Positions 51,605 through 60,549 of a stretch of DNA of 64,000 nucleotides are shown here, one piece after another. Both the position numbers and the translations under genes were made by a program. The notes below the pieces were generated by a model. That model was not told the DNA's origin and searched no databases. It was given only the letters and a program-made list of their open reading frames with translations. The DNA comes from Hydrogenophilales bacterium 16-64-46 (GTDB taxonomy: Bacteria > Pseudomonadota > Gammaproteobacteria > Burkholderiales > Thiobacillaceae). Every line of letters begins with the position of its first letter. Position 1 is the stretch's first letter. Where the stretch lies: the NCBI GenBank assembly GCA_002281775.1, contig NCGY01000001.1:124001-188000 (forward strand), given 5' to 3'.

Positions 51605-51698
51605 GTTGTAGCTTTCCGGGGTGAGAGCCGTTGCTGCAATAAGGTTATCCCGCAAGGGATGAACCGAACCCAAGGCCCGAGCTTGCTCGGGCCTTTTT
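51605..51698 (+). ncRNA. tracrRNA
   Basis: On the plus strand, divergent from cas9. Positions 51607-51627 are a perfect 21-nt anti-repeat to the array repeat. GAGAGCCGTTGCTGCAATAAGG follows, close to the Neisseria tracrRNA nexus (GAGAACCGUUGCUACAAUAAGG), written here in pieces of at most 22 bases; then a small hairpin TCCCGCAAGGGA. The terminator AGGCCCGAGC/GCTCGGGCCT (51673-51694) with T5-A-T6 ends it. A weak TAGACT -10 lies at 51592-51597. The terminator overlaps the modE stop. Confidence 0.93.
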
Positions 51699-52074
51699 AT
51701 TTTTTATCAGATGATTCATTGCCGTGGATATTGTGGTCGGCGAGATGTTTGGCGAGCGCCGCAAAGTCTTGCGCTGCGGCGGCGCGGGCGTGGTGTTCGA
51801 GCGCGCGGTAGCGCGCGATGACCTCATGTCCTAGCGGCGTGACGGTCGCGCCGCCGCCGTGCGCGCCGCCCTTGGTGGATTCGACCAGCGGGGTGTTGAA
51901 GCAGCGGTTCATGGTGTCGACCAGATGCCAGGCGCGCTTGTAGCTCATGGCCATGCTGCGGCCGGCGGCGGCGATGGAGCCGGTTTCGATGATGGCTTCG
52001 AGCAGGCGGACCTTGCCGGGGCCGAGCGCGATGTCGTCACCGAGGAGCACGCGGAAGGCAAGGCGGGGCATCAT
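51697..52074 (-). CDS. modE: ModE-type molybdate regulator, HTH domain only
   Basis: 125 aa from ATG 52074. FRVLLGDDIALGPGKVRLLEAIIETGSIAAAGRSMAMSYKRAWHLVDTMN is the ModE winged helix domain; TTPLVESTKGGAHGGGATVTPLGHEVI ends it (segments quoted under 20 where possible: GPGKVRLLEAI; SYKRAWHLVDTMN). The C-terminal molybdate-binding Mop domains of E. coli ModE are absent. It lies on the same strand as modABC but 7.9 kb away, with the CRISPR-Cas locus in between. The start codon sits inside a 16-bp palindrome that may be an autoregulatory site. Confidence 0.85.
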   Translation of the reverse strand: MMPRLAFRVLLGDDIALGPGKVRLLEAIIETGSIAAAGRSMAMSYKRAWHLVDTMNRCFNTPLVESTKGGAHGGGATVTPLGHEVIARYRALEHHARAAAAQDFAALAKHLADHNIHGNESSDKK

Positions 52075-52085
52075 GCCGGCATGAT
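52070..52085. promoter_or_regulatory. Perfect palindrome over the modE start codon
   Basis: ATCATGCCGGCATGAT is an exact 16-bp palindrome covering ATG 52074. It could be a binding site for ModE itself or an RNA hairpin that hides the start. Its role is unproven. Confidence 0.45.
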
Positions 52086-52126
52086 AGCCGGCCGGTGCGG
52101 GCACGGGAACGGCGTGGAGGGCAGGG

Positions 52127-53488
52127 TCAGAGCTGGAAGGCGGTGAGCAGCACGACGCCTTCGAGCAGTTCGTGGGCAAAGCTGGCGGGGGCCGTCGGGG
52201 CGGGGTGGCTGCGCACGTCGAGGCCGGCGAGCCAGGCATGCAGCCAGGCGGTCTCGACCTCGCCTTGCACGCGCAGCATGAGTTCGAAATTGAGGAACAG
52301 GCTGCGCAGGTCGAGATTAGCCGAACCGACAAACGCGTCGTCGTCGATGAGCCAGACCTTGGCGTGCAGCATGGCCTCGGGCAGCAGGCGCACCCGCACG
52401 CCTGCTCGCGCCAGTTCGCGCAGGTAGCGGCCGCGCGCGATGTCGGCGAGGCGATGGTTGGAGCGCGCCGGCAGCAGGAGCGTGACCGCGACGCCGCGTC
52501 GTGCGGCCAGACACAGGCCAAGCTGGAGCGCGTCGTCGGGGATGTAATACGGCGTGGTCAGGATGATGCGGTGCTGCGCGGTGTACACCCGCTGCATGAT
52601 GCTTTCGTGCAGCAGGTCGCGGGCGTGGTCCGGGCCGGCGGCGATCAGCTGGGCCCGGGCCGGCGCGTCCGGGATCGCGGAGGGGGGCGTGTTGCCGGCG
52701 CGGGGCGGAGTGCGCGTGGCAAAGCCCCAGTCGCTGTCGAAGAGCTGCGACAGGTCGGCGATCACCGGGCCGCTCAGGCTCAGGCTCAGGTCGACCCACT
52801 GTGCATCGGGGGCAAAGTATTCGTCGGCCACGTTGCGGCCACCCAGCCAGGCGATGCGGCCGTCGGCGAGCACCAGCTTGCGGTGGTTGCGCAGGTTGCT
52901 GCGTGCGCGGAAGGGGCGGTGCAGCAGCGGAATGAACCAGGCTACGGCCACGCCCGCCGCCCGCAATCGGGCGATGACCTGCCGGCGCAACAGGAAGGAA
53001 CCGACGCCGTCGATCAGCAGGCGGATGGCCACGCCGTCCGCCGCGCGGGCGACGAGGGCATCGCACAACGCGCGTCCGGCTGCGTCGTCGCGCAGCAGGA
53101 AGAGGGCGATGTCGAGCTGGTGCTGCGCCTGGGCAAGGGTGTGCATCAGCGCGCCTCGCGCCGCCTCGCCGTCGGCGTGCCAGTCCACCGTGTGGCCGCT
53201 GCGCAGGGGCGGCACGGCGGCGCTGGCGAGCAGACGGTCCAGCGCGCCGCTGGCTTGGGCCGCAGGATGCGGCAAGCTTGTCCCGGCCAGCCGGGGCTGG
53301 AGCTTGCGCGTGCCGAAGGTGAGATAGGCGGGCACCGCCAGCCACGGCAGGGTGACGACAAACAGCAGCCAGGCCAGCGTCGACGCCGGGTTGCGTCGCT
53401 GACGCAGGATGTGGCCCACCAGCAGCACGGCAAACAGGGTGCCGACGGCCAGCGAGAATTGCAGGAGGGTGAGATGAAGTGGCTGCAT
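52127..53488 (-). CDS. Cardiolipin synthase (phospholipase-D family)
   Basis: 453 aa from ATG 53488. Two N-terminal membrane segments, then two HKD motifs: NHRKLVLADGRIAWLGGRN and HAKVWLIDDDAFVGSANLD. The full set of His, Lys and Asp residues is present. It matches ClsA/ClsB-like enzymes that join two phosphatidylglycerols. It is divergent from the TolC-type gene with 75 bases between. Confidence 0.92.
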   Translation of the reverse strand: MQPLHLTLLQFSLAVGTLFAVLLVGHILRQRRNPASTLAWLLFVVTLPWLAVPAYLTFGTRKLQPRLAGTSLPHPAAQASGALDRLLASAAVPPLRSGHTVDWHADGEAARGALMHTLAQAQHQLDIALFLLRDDAAGRALCDALVARAADGVAIRLLIDGVGSFLLRRQVIARLRAAGVAVAWFIPLLHRPFRARSNLRNHRKLVLADGRIAWLGGRNVADEYFAPDAQWVDLSLSLSGPVIADLSQLFDSDWGFATRTPPRAGNTPPSAIPDAPARAQLIAAGPDHARDLLHESIMQRVYTAQHRIILTTPYYIPDDALQLGLCLAARRGVAVTLLLPARSNHRLADIARGRYLRELARAGVRVRLLPEAMLHAKVWLIDDDAFVGSANLDLRSLFLNFELMLRVQGEVETAWLHAWLAGLDVRSHPAPTAPASFAHELLEGVVLLTAFQL

Positions 53489-53563
53489 CCGGGCATCATA
53501 CGGGCAAGGGAACTCGGGTTCCGCACCCGGGTCGAGCCACTGGACGATTAGAATCACAACACC

Positions 53564-54949
53564 TTGAAAACCTCCCTCGTTCTTCCCCTGCTGCTGGCGA
53601 GTAGCCTGGCGCACGCAGTGACGGTCGAGCCGCCGCCCGCGCCGGGGCAGTTCTGGCTCAAGCTCGATGCGCTGCCCGATGCTGCCCCGCGCGCCGCCCC
53701 TGCTGCTGATACGCTGCGCTTCGACAGCCTCGCCGCACTCACCAGCCACGCGCTCGCGCAGCGGGCCGAATCACGCGCCGTCTGGCTCGGCATCCAGGCC
53801 GAAGCGGCGCGGCTCGACGCCAGTCGTGCCGATCTGTGGCCCACGCTCACCGGGCAGTTCGGCTTCACCCGCAGCCAGTCGCTGTCGAGCTCCGGCGCGT
53901 CGGTGCCGGTGTTGCATCGCTACGGCCCGAGCCTGTCGCTGGCCTGGGTGCTGTACGACTTCGGCGCGCGCGCGGCGGGCATCGAGGCGCAGCGCTATCA
54001 GCTCATCGCCAGCCTGCTGGCCGGCAACCGCAGCCTGCAGGACATCGTCACCGAAGTGGAAACCGGCTGGGCCGCCTGGGTGGCAGCGCGCGGCGGACGC
54101 GATGCGCAGGACGAACAGGTGAAGGCCCTGCAGACGAGCTTCGATGCGGTCGCAGCACGCGTCGCCGGGGGGCTGGCCTCACGCGCCGACCAGTTGCGCG
54201 CGCGCGCCGCGCTGGCCGAGGCAGTGCTCGCCCGCGACGCCGCAGTCCGCGACTTTGCCAAGGCCGAAGCGGCACTGAGGCAGGCAGCCGGCATTCCGCA
54301 GACGCAGACCCTGGTGCTGGACTGGGATACGGTGCCGGCGGCCGGACTGGACGACACGACCCTGCTCGCCGATCTGCTGGCCGAAGCCGAACGCCAGCGC
54401 CCGGACGTGCTGGCCCTGCGCGCCACGGCGGCTCGCGCCCGGGCCGAGGCCGAAGCGGCCCGGGCTTCGCGCTGGCCGAGCCTGGCGCTGAACGCCAGCG
54501 CCGGCCGAACCTTTTTCCTGGAGGACGAACGTACACCGTCTTCCACCAACAGCGTGGGCCTGACCCTGAGTGTGCCGCTGTTCGACGGGGGGCGGCTGGC
54601 CGACACCGCGCGCGCTGCCCGGCGCAGCGCCGAACAGGCGGAAGCCCAGGCTGCGGCGCAGCGCGAAACCATCGCGCTCGACGTAGTGAACGCCTATCTG
54701 GACGCCCGCTACGCGCAGACCGCGCGTGCCGGTGTCGTTTCCCAGTTTGAAAGTTCGGATGAATCGTCGCGCGCGGCCGAGGCCCGCTACCGGGCCGGCG
54801 TCGGCAGCCTGCTCGAATGGCTCACTGCCCAGGCCGACCGGGCGCGCGCCCGGCAGGCCCAGGCGCAGGCCGAATCCGACTGGCTGGCCGCGCTGTCCCG
54901 TTTGAATCACGCGCTGGGGCGGCTGCCGCCCGCGCTTACCGAGAGATAA
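53564..54949 (+). CDS. TolC-family outer-membrane efflux channel
   Basis: 461 aa with a signal peptide (ending SLAHA) from TTG 53564. Two outer-membrane-efflux-protein repeats are visible: RAVWLGIQAEAARLDASRADLWPTL in the first half, RATAARARAEAEAARASRWPSLAL in the second. It forms the outer channel of the tripartite pump whose other genes follow with two-base gaps and overlaps. Substrate unknown. Confidence 0.88.
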   Translation: MKTSLVLPLLLASSLAHAVTVEPPPAPGQFWLKLDALPDAAPRAAPAADTLRFDSLAALTSHALAQRAESRAVWLGIQAEAARLDASRADLWPTLTGQFGFTRSQSLSSSGASVPVLHRYGPSLSLAWVLYDFGARAAGIEAQRYQLIASLLAGNRSLQDIVTEVETGWAAWVAARGGRDAQDEQVKALQTSFDAVAARVAGGLASRADQLRARAALAEAVLARDAAVRDFAKAEAALRQAAGIPQTQTLVLDWDTVPAAGLDDTTLLADLLAEAERQRPDVLALRATAARARAEAEAARASRWPSLALNASAGRTFFLEDERTPSSTNSVGLTLSVPLFDGGRLADTARAARRSAEQAEAQAAAQRETIALDVVNAYLDARYAQTARAGVVSQFESSDESSRAAEARYRAGVGSLLEWLTAQADRARARQAQAQAESDWLAALSRLNHALGRLPPALTER

Positions 54950-54951
54950 GC

Positions 54952-56124
54952 ATGAAAGTCCGCATTCTGGTCGCCGTCGTCGTCATCGCCCTGATCGCTG
55001 GCGTGGTTTACCGCATCCAGCAGCAGGACCAGGCCGCCGGGCCGCGCGGTGCGGGCGGGCCCGGCGGCGGCCCGGCGCTAGCGGTGAAGACCGTGCCGGT
55101 GGTGGTGCGCGATTTCCCGGTGATTGTCGAAGTGCCCGGCACGCTTGAAGCCGCGCAGCAGGCGGTCGTGTCGGCGCAGGTTGGCGGCGTGTTGCTGCGT
55201 CAGCAGGTGCAGGAAGGCGACACGGTGCGCGCCGGGCAAATCCTGTTCAGTCTCGACGCCCGTGCCGCCCAGACGCAGATTGCGCAGAATCAGGCCAGCC
55301 TGGCCAGTGCGCGCGTGGAAGTGGCCGATGCCCAGAAAAAAGTCGAGCGCCTGCAACCGCTGCTGTCGCCCGGCTACATCAGCCAGCAGGAAATCGACGA
55401 TGCGGTGCTGGTGCGCGAGGCTGCAGGCGCCAAGGTGGCCGCCGCAGAGGCGGCACTCGACGCGGCGCGTCTCGATGTGGGCTACGCAGCGATCCGCGCG
55501 CCGTTTGCCGGTCGGGTCGGGCGGATTGCGGTGAAGCCGGGCGACCTGGTGCAGGCCGGCACCGCGCTCACCACGCTCACCCAGGCGCGCGAGCTTGACG
55601 TGCGTGCGAGCGTGGCCCAGCAGGACTGGCCGGTACTCGCGTCCGCGCAGGCACGCGGCTCCGTCGATGCCGAGATCTACACCGACCTGGGGAAAACACC
55701 CGTCGCGCAGGGGCGGCTCGATTTCGTTGACACTCAGCTCGATGCCGCAAGTGGCGCGGTGCAGATCAAGGTTCGTCTGGCCTCGCTGCCTGTCGGTTTG
55801 CTGCCGGGCCAGAGCGTGCGCGTGCGGCTTGCGGTGGGGGTCGAAAAGGATGCGCGCGTGGTGCCGGAAGCGGCGCTACAACATGCGCAGGACGGGACTT
55901 ATGTGTATGTGGTGCGAGCCGGCAAGGCCGCCGTGCAGAACGTGATGCTGCTGCGTGCGCTCGACGGCATGATGGCGGTTGAAGGCAGGCTTGCGGCCGG
56001 CGAGCCGGTGCTGATCGAGATTCCGCAGCGCCTGAAAGCAGACGGTGCCGTGCGGCTCGAAGGCCAACGGTCGGCAGGTGCGGGTGCGGGTGCGCAGGGC
56101 GGCGCGCGCGAGTCACGCCCATGA
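54952..56124 (+). CDS. RND efflux periplasmic adaptor
   Basis: 390 aa from ATG 54952. An N-terminal membrane anchor is followed by a Gly/Pro-rich linker, the barrel-sandwich start VEVPGTLEAAQQAVVSAQVGG, a helical hairpin (residues ~100-170), and DVGYAAIRAPFAGRVGRIAVKPGDLV. It matches MdtA/AcrA-type adaptors. It overlaps the permease gene by four bases. Confidence 0.92.
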   Translation: MKVRILVAVVVIALIAGVVYRIQQQDQAAGPRGAGGPGGGPALAVKTVPVVVRDFPVIVEVPGTLEAAQQAVVSAQVGGVLLRQQVQEGDTVRAGQILFSLDARAAQTQIAQNQASLASARVEVADAQKKVERLQPLLSPGYISQQEIDDAVLVREAAGAKVAAAEAALDAARLDVGYAAIRAPFAGRVGRIAVKPGDLVQAGTALTTLTQARELDVRASVAQQDWPVLASAQARGSVDAEIYTDLGKTPVAQGRLDFVDTQLDAASGAVQIKVRLASLPVGLLPGQSVRVRLAVGVEKDARVVPEAALQHAQDGTYVYVVRAGKAAVQNVMLLRALDGMMAVEGRLAAGEPVLIEIPQRLKADGAVRLEGQRSAGAGAGAQGGARESRP

Positions 56125-59100
56125 ACCTGTCGCGTCTCTTCATCGAGCGGCCCGTCGCCACCCTGATGCTGGTGCTGGCGATGGCGCTGTTCGGCGCGCT
56201 CGCCTACAAGCAGCTGCCGATCAACGACCTGCCGCAGGTCGATTTTCCCACCCTGCGCATATCTGCCAGCCTGCCGGGTGCCAACCCGGAAACCATGGCG
56301 AACACGGTGGCGACGCCGCTGGAGCGCCAGCTGTCGACCGTACAGGGCATCGAGTCGATGTCATCGAGTTCGAGCCAGGGCTCGACCAATATCACGCTCC
56401 AGTTTGAACTCTCGCGCGACATCGACGCGGCGGCGCAGGACGTGCAGACCGCCATCGCGCAGGCCGCGCGCAACCTGCCCGACGGCATGGACCCGCCGCA
56501 GCTCAGGAAGATCAACCCGTCTGATTCGCCTATCCTGTATCTGGCGCTGTCGGCCGAACGCCTGCCGCTGACCCAGCTCGATGCGGTTGCCGATTCGGTG
56601 GTGGCGCAGCGACTCTCCACCTTGTCGGGCGTGGCGCAGGTACTGGTGTTCGGCTCGCAGAAATATGCGCTGCGGCTCTATCTCGATCCGGCAAAATTGC
56701 TGGCGCGCGGGCTGACGTTTGCCGATGTGGTGACGGCGGTGCAGGCGGCCAACGCCAATCTGCCGTCCGGCACGCTCGACGGCGCGACCCGTGCCTACAC
56801 GGTGAAGGCCCCGGTGGCGCTGGCCAACGGCAAGGATTTCGGCGAGGTCATCGTCGCCTATCGCGACGGCGCGGCGGTGCGCGTGCGCGATCTCGGTCGC
56901 GCCGAAGACAGCGTGGAGAACGACAAGGCGCGCACCTGGTACAACGGCACGCGCGCCATCGTGCTGGCGGTGCAGCGGCAGCCGGGGGCCAACACGGTGG
57001 AAGTCGCCGACCGCATCCGCGCGATGCTGCCGAGAATTGAGGCCGAGTTGCCCGACGGCGTGACGCTCCAGGTGCACTCCGACCGTTCGCGCTTCGTGCG
57101 CGATTCGCTGCACGAGGTCAACTTCACCATGGTGCTCGCGCTGGTGCTGGTGATCCTCGTCATCTTTGCCTTCCTGCACAACCTGCGCGCCACGCTGATC
57201 GCCGCGCTGGTGTTGCCGAGCTCGCTCTTGGGCACCTTTGCCTTCATGCATCTGGCGGGCTACAGCCTCAACAACCTGTCGCTGATGGCGATCATCCTGG
57301 CCATCGGCTTTGTCGTCGACGACGCCATCGTCGTCATCGAGAACATCGCGCGTCACCTCGACATGGGCAAGACGCGGATGCAGGCCGCCATTGATGGCGC
57401 GGGGGAGATCGGCTTCACCGTGGTGTCGATGACGGTTTCGCTCGCCGCCGTGTTCCTGCCCATCCTGTTCATGGGCGGCATCCTCGGGCGGCTGTTCCAG
57501 GAGTTTGCCGTGTCCATCGGCGTGGCCGTGCTGCTGTCGGGCGTGGTGTCACTCACGCTCACGCCCATGCTGTGCGCGCGCGGCCTCAAGCACGAAGCGC
57601 TCAACAACCCGCTGTCACGCGGCTTCGACCGGGGCTTCAATGCCTTCCGCGACTGGTACGGCGACACCCTGCGCGCGTCGATGCGGCATCGCGGCGCGAT
57701 GCTGCTGTTGTCGGTGGCGGTGCTGGGGGCGATGCTCTGGCTGGCCGGGCAGGTGAAACAGGGTTTCATTCCGCGCGTCGATTCCGGCATGATTTTCGGC
57801 GGCGTGCAGTATCCGGAAGGCATCCCTTTCGAGGAACTGTCGAAGCGGCAGGAAAAACTCGCCGCGCTGGTCCAGGGCCATCCAGCGGTCGAAGGTCTGA
57901 TGTCGTCCGCCGGCCAGCGCGGCGGCGGCGTCACCGGTGGCAACGTCGGCCGCCTGGTCATCCGCCTCACCCCGCGTGATACGCGTGAAAGCGCCGACAC
58001 CGTCATCGAGGAACTGCGCGATCTCACGCGCAGGGTGCCAGGTGTGAGTGTGTTCTTCCAGAACCCCGCCTCGATCAACCTGGGCGCGATGAGCTCGTCG
58101 AGCGACTACCAGCTCACGCTCACTTCGGGCAATTTCGAGCATTTGAAGAACGCCTCGGCCGAGGTGGAAAAAGCGCTCCAGACCGTGCCGCTGATCGTCG
58201 ACGTGAACAGCGATCTCGAACTGCGCAATCCCGAATTGCGCGTGGTGCTCGACCCGCTGGAAGCGGCGCGCCTGGGGATCGACACCCGCCAGGTGCAGCA
58301 GACGCTCTACGATGCGCTGGGCGGCCGCCGCATCAGCGAAATCTACGGCACCAGCGACCAGTACACAGTGAGCGTGAAGGCGCTCCCCGAAGCCCAGCTC
58401 GACCCGGCCGTGATCGGCCAACTGCCGATCCGCACCGTGTCGGGCGGGCTGACGCGGCTGGATGCGGTGGCCCGGGTCGAGGCGGGCGTGGGCCCAATCT
58501 CGGTACAGCACTACGGCCAGCAGACGGCGGTGACGCTGTCGTTCTCGCTGGCACCCGGTGTGTCGCTCAACGAGGCGCTGGAGGCCGCCCGCAGTGCGGC
58601 GGTGGCGGTGCTGCCGGCCGATGTGACGGCACAGTTCAGCGGGTCGGCGGAAAAATTCCAGGAATCGACCGTCGCCCTGCCGCTCTTGCTGCTGTTTACC
58701 GTGATCGTCATCTACATGGTGCTGGCTGTGCTGTACGAGCACCTGGGCCACCCGCTCACCATACTCACCGCGCTGCCGCTCGCCGGCTTCGGCGCGCTGC
58801 TGGTGCTGCTGCTCGCCGACGAGGAGCTCAACATCTTCAGCTTCGTCGGCATCATCCTGCTGGTCGGCCTGGTGAAGAAGAACGGCATCATGATGATCGA
58901 CTTCGCGCTCACCCGGCAGCGCGCCGGCATGAGCGCCGAGGACGCCATCGTCGAGGCGTGCCTGGTGCGGCTGCGGCCGATCATGATGACCACCTTCGCC
59001 GCGATCTTCGCCACCCTGCCGATCGCGATCGGCTTCGGCACCGGCGGCGAGGCGCGGCGTCCGCTCGGCATCGCGGTCATCGGCGGCCTGGTGTTCTCGC

Positions 59101-59192
59101 AGTTCCTCACGCTCTACATCACGCCCACCTTCTACGTCAGCATGGCGCGGATGGAAGACTGGCTGGCGCGGCAGCGGGCGCGCTTCGCCTGA
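56121..59192 (+). CDS. RND multidrug efflux permease
   Basis: 1023 aa of the HAE1/MdtB-MdtC-like group. It starts NLSRLFIERPVATLMLVLAM, has large periplasmic loops between TM1-2 and TM7-8, and TM4 carries the proton-relay Asp-Asp in GFVVDDAIVVIENIARHL. The later MMIDFALTRQRAGMSAEDAI and RLRPIMMTTFAAIFATLPIA are conserved RND motifs. Powered by the proton gradient, it exports lipophilic compounds with the two preceding gene products. Confidence 0.95.
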   Translation: MNLSRLFIERPVATLMLVLAMALFGALAYKQLPINDLPQVDFPTLRISASLPGANPETMANTVATPLERQLSTVQGIESMSSSSSQGSTNITLQFELSRDIDAAAQDVQTAIAQAARNLPDGMDPPQLRKINPSDSPILYLALSAERLPLTQLDAVADSVVAQRLSTLSGVAQVLVFGSQKYALRLYLDPAKLLARGLTFADVVTAVQAANANLPSGTLDGATRAYTVKAPVALANGKDFGEVIVAYRDGAAVRVRDLGRAEDSVENDKARTWYNGTRAIVLAVQRQPGANTVEVADRIRAMLPRIEAELPDGVTLQVHSDRSRFVRDSLHEVNFTMVLALVLVILVIFAFLHNLRATLIAALVLPSSLLGTFAFMHLAGYSLNNLSLMAIILAIGFVVDDAIVVIENIARHLDMGKTRMQAAIDGAGEIGFTVVSMTVSLAAVFLPILFMGGILGRLFQEFAVSIGVAVLLSGVVSLTLTPMLCARGLKHEALNNPLSRGFDRGFNAFRDWYGDTLRASMRHRGAMLLLSVAVLGAMLWLAGQVKQGFIPRVDSGMIFGGVQYPEGIPFEELSKRQEKLAALVQGHPAVEGLMSSAGQRGGGVTGGNVGRLVIRLTPRDTRESADTVIEELRDLTRRVPGVSVFFQNPASINLGAMSSSSDYQLTLTSGNFEHLKNASAEVEKALQTVPLIVDVNSDLELRNPELRVVLDPLEAARLGIDTRQVQQTLYDALGGRRISEIYGTSDQYTVSVKALPEAQLDPAVIGQLPIRTVSGGLTRLDAVARVEAGVGPISVQHYGQQTAVTLSFSLAPGVSLNEALEAARSAAVAVLPADVTAQFSGSAEKFQESTVALPLLLLFTVIVIYMVLAVLYEHLGHPLTILTALPLAGFGALLVLLLADEELNIFSFVGIILLVGLVKKNGIMMIDFALTRQRAGMSAEDAIVEACLVRLRPIMMTTFAAIFATLPIAIGFGTGGEARRPLGIAVIGGLVFSQFLTLYITPTFYVSMARMEDWLARQRARFA

Positions 59193-59213
59193 GCGTTTAT
59201 CGCGTGTCGGGGT

Positions 59214-59717
59214 TCAGGTGAATCCCGCGGCGGCCCCCGGCATGGTGATCATGTCAGTCTCGCCGAAGTCGTATCCGAGCTGCGAGACGAGCGTGGTGAT
59301 CTGCCCGCGATGGTGCGTCTGGTGGTGGAAGAGATGCACCAGGACCAGGCCCAGCGGCCGCGTCACGGGTTGGCGCGAGAGCAGCGACACGTAGTCGACA
59401 GGTTGCGCCAGCCGATGCGCATCGAGCCGCGCGACGTAGTCCTGCAGCGCGGCGTCGGTCCGGTCGCGCTCGCGTTCGAGCGTGGGGAAGTCGGCGTAGA
59501 GCTCCTGGTCGAGCGAACGCACCGCGAACGGCGTCTTGCGCATGCGCCCCAGCCACAGCCGGTCGACCAGCAGCAGGTGGTTGAGGGTGCCGTGCACCGA
59601 GCGGAAGAACGCGCCGAGATCGCGCCTGCGCTCGGCCTCGGACAGCTGCGCGCACACCGCATACAGCTTCTCGTTCATCCAGCGGTTGTGGTCGGCCATC
59701 AGGCCCAGCATGTTCAT
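59214..59717 (-). CDS. DinB-family (DUF664-like) protein
   Basis: 167 aa, a four-helix bundle with the three expected metal-binding histidines (HGTLNHLLLVDRLWLGR near residue 45 and FHHQTHHRGQITT near 135). ATG 59717 overlaps the stop of the 70-aa gene by four bases (ATGA), which supports this start over GTG 59726. DinB-type enzymes include thiol-dependent metal hydrolases and transferases; the substrate here is unknown. It is last in a four-gene operon under the MocR-type regulator. Confidence 0.85.
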   Translation of the reverse strand: MNMLGLMADHNRWMNEKLYAVCAQLSEAERRRDLGAFFRSVHGTLNHLLLVDRLWLGRMRKTPFAVRSLDQELYADFPTLERERDRTDAALQDYVARLDAHRLAQPVDYVSLLSRQPVTRPLGLVLVHLFHHQTHHRGQITTLVSQLGYDFGETDMITMPGAAAGFT

Positions 59718-59926
59718 TGCGTACACGGTGTATGTCTTGTTTCGTTTTTCATCCGTCCGCGCTTGCGCAGCACGGAGACATGTCGGCGCAAGGCGGCCAG
59801 CCAGACGCGCACGGCCCGGCGTCGCAGCCGTAACGCCCGCCTTTCGTAGTGGTCGAAGTCGATCATGCCGCCCGGCGTGCGCCGTATCTTCGGCATCTCC
59901 GCGCCCGGGGGCACTGCCGCGCTCAT
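59714..59926 (-). CDS. Small basic protein of unknown function
   Basis: 70 aa, rich in Arg (YERRALRLRRRAVRVWLAALRR). ATG 59926 overlaps the LysE-type stop and its stop overlaps the DinB start, both as ATGA, so the reading frame is set by two junctions. I do not recognise it. Its frame continues upstream only as a shadow. Probably cytosolic; perhaps a helper of the neighbours. Confidence 0.65.
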   Translation of the reverse strand: MSAAVPPGAEMPKIRRTPGGMIDFDHYERRALRLRRRAVRVWLAALRRHVSVLRKRGRMKNETRHTPCTQ

Positions 59927-60549
59927 AGCCAGAACAGCCAGGCGGCCGCGGCCGTGATCATCGCCATGCCGCGCTGCAGGCGGCGCAGTTGCGACGGCGT
60001 GCGCATCCGGGCCTGCAACGCCGCGCCGTGGGTAGTCCAGAGCACGAGGCCCGGTGCCGTGGCGAGGCAGAACACGAGTGCCGTCGCCAGCATGTGTTCG
60101 AGATAGCGTTCGCCCGCGGGCACGAAGCCGACGATCAGCGCGGCGGCCACCAGCCAGCTCCGGGTGTTGCCCAGTTGCAGCAACACCGCCTCGCCGAAGC
60201 GCAGCGGCCGCAGCGCCCGCACCGTCGGCGCCGCCTGCGGCGCAGGGGCGTGCCAGAGGCGATAGCCCAGCCACAGCATGCAGAAACCGGCGGCCACGCG
60301 GAGCAGGGTCTGCACCCCGGGCACGGCGATGAACAGCGCGCCGAGCCCTACGCCGGCGAGGCAGATGGCGAGATAGCCGCCCCACAGCAGGCCGAGCAGA
60401 TGCCAGGCGCTGCGGCGCAGGCCGAAGCTCAGTCCCGACGACGACAGCCGCCGCCTGTCCTGGCCCGGCGTCAGTACGCAGGCAACGAGGACCGGCAGGA
60501 TGTCGCCGGCGAGCGGCATCCCCAGCGACGGGGTCTGGGCTGATTTCAT
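59923..60549 (-). CDS. LysE/RhtB-family amino-acid exporter
   Basis: 208 aa with about five or six membrane segments (LLGLLWGGYLAICLAGVGLGALFIAVPG; RSWLVAAALIVGFVPAG). The FGLRRSAWHLLG and RLRPLRFGEA-like features fit the LysE/RhtB exporters of amino acids or related compounds. It overlaps the NTF2-like gene by four bases and the 70-aa gene by four. It is divergent from a MocR-type regulator, often the controller of such exporters. Confidence 0.78.
   Translation of the reverse strand: MKSAQTPSLGMPLAGDILPVLVACVLTPGQDRRRLSSSGLSFGLRRSAWHLLGLLWGGYLAICLAGVGLGALFIAVPGVQTLLRVAAGFCMLWLGYRLWHAPAPQAAPTVRALRPLRFGEAVLLQLGNTRSWLVAAALIVGFVPAGERYLEHMLATALVFCLATAPGLVLWTTHGAALQARMRTPSQLRRLQRGMAMITAAAAWLFWL

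Noticed and set aside
51569..51673. N-terminal extension of Cas9 to 51673
   Set aside because: The added residues translate the tracrRNA anti-repeat in reverse (LTPESYN), while ATG 51568 has a strong ribosome site and the usual RuvC spacing.
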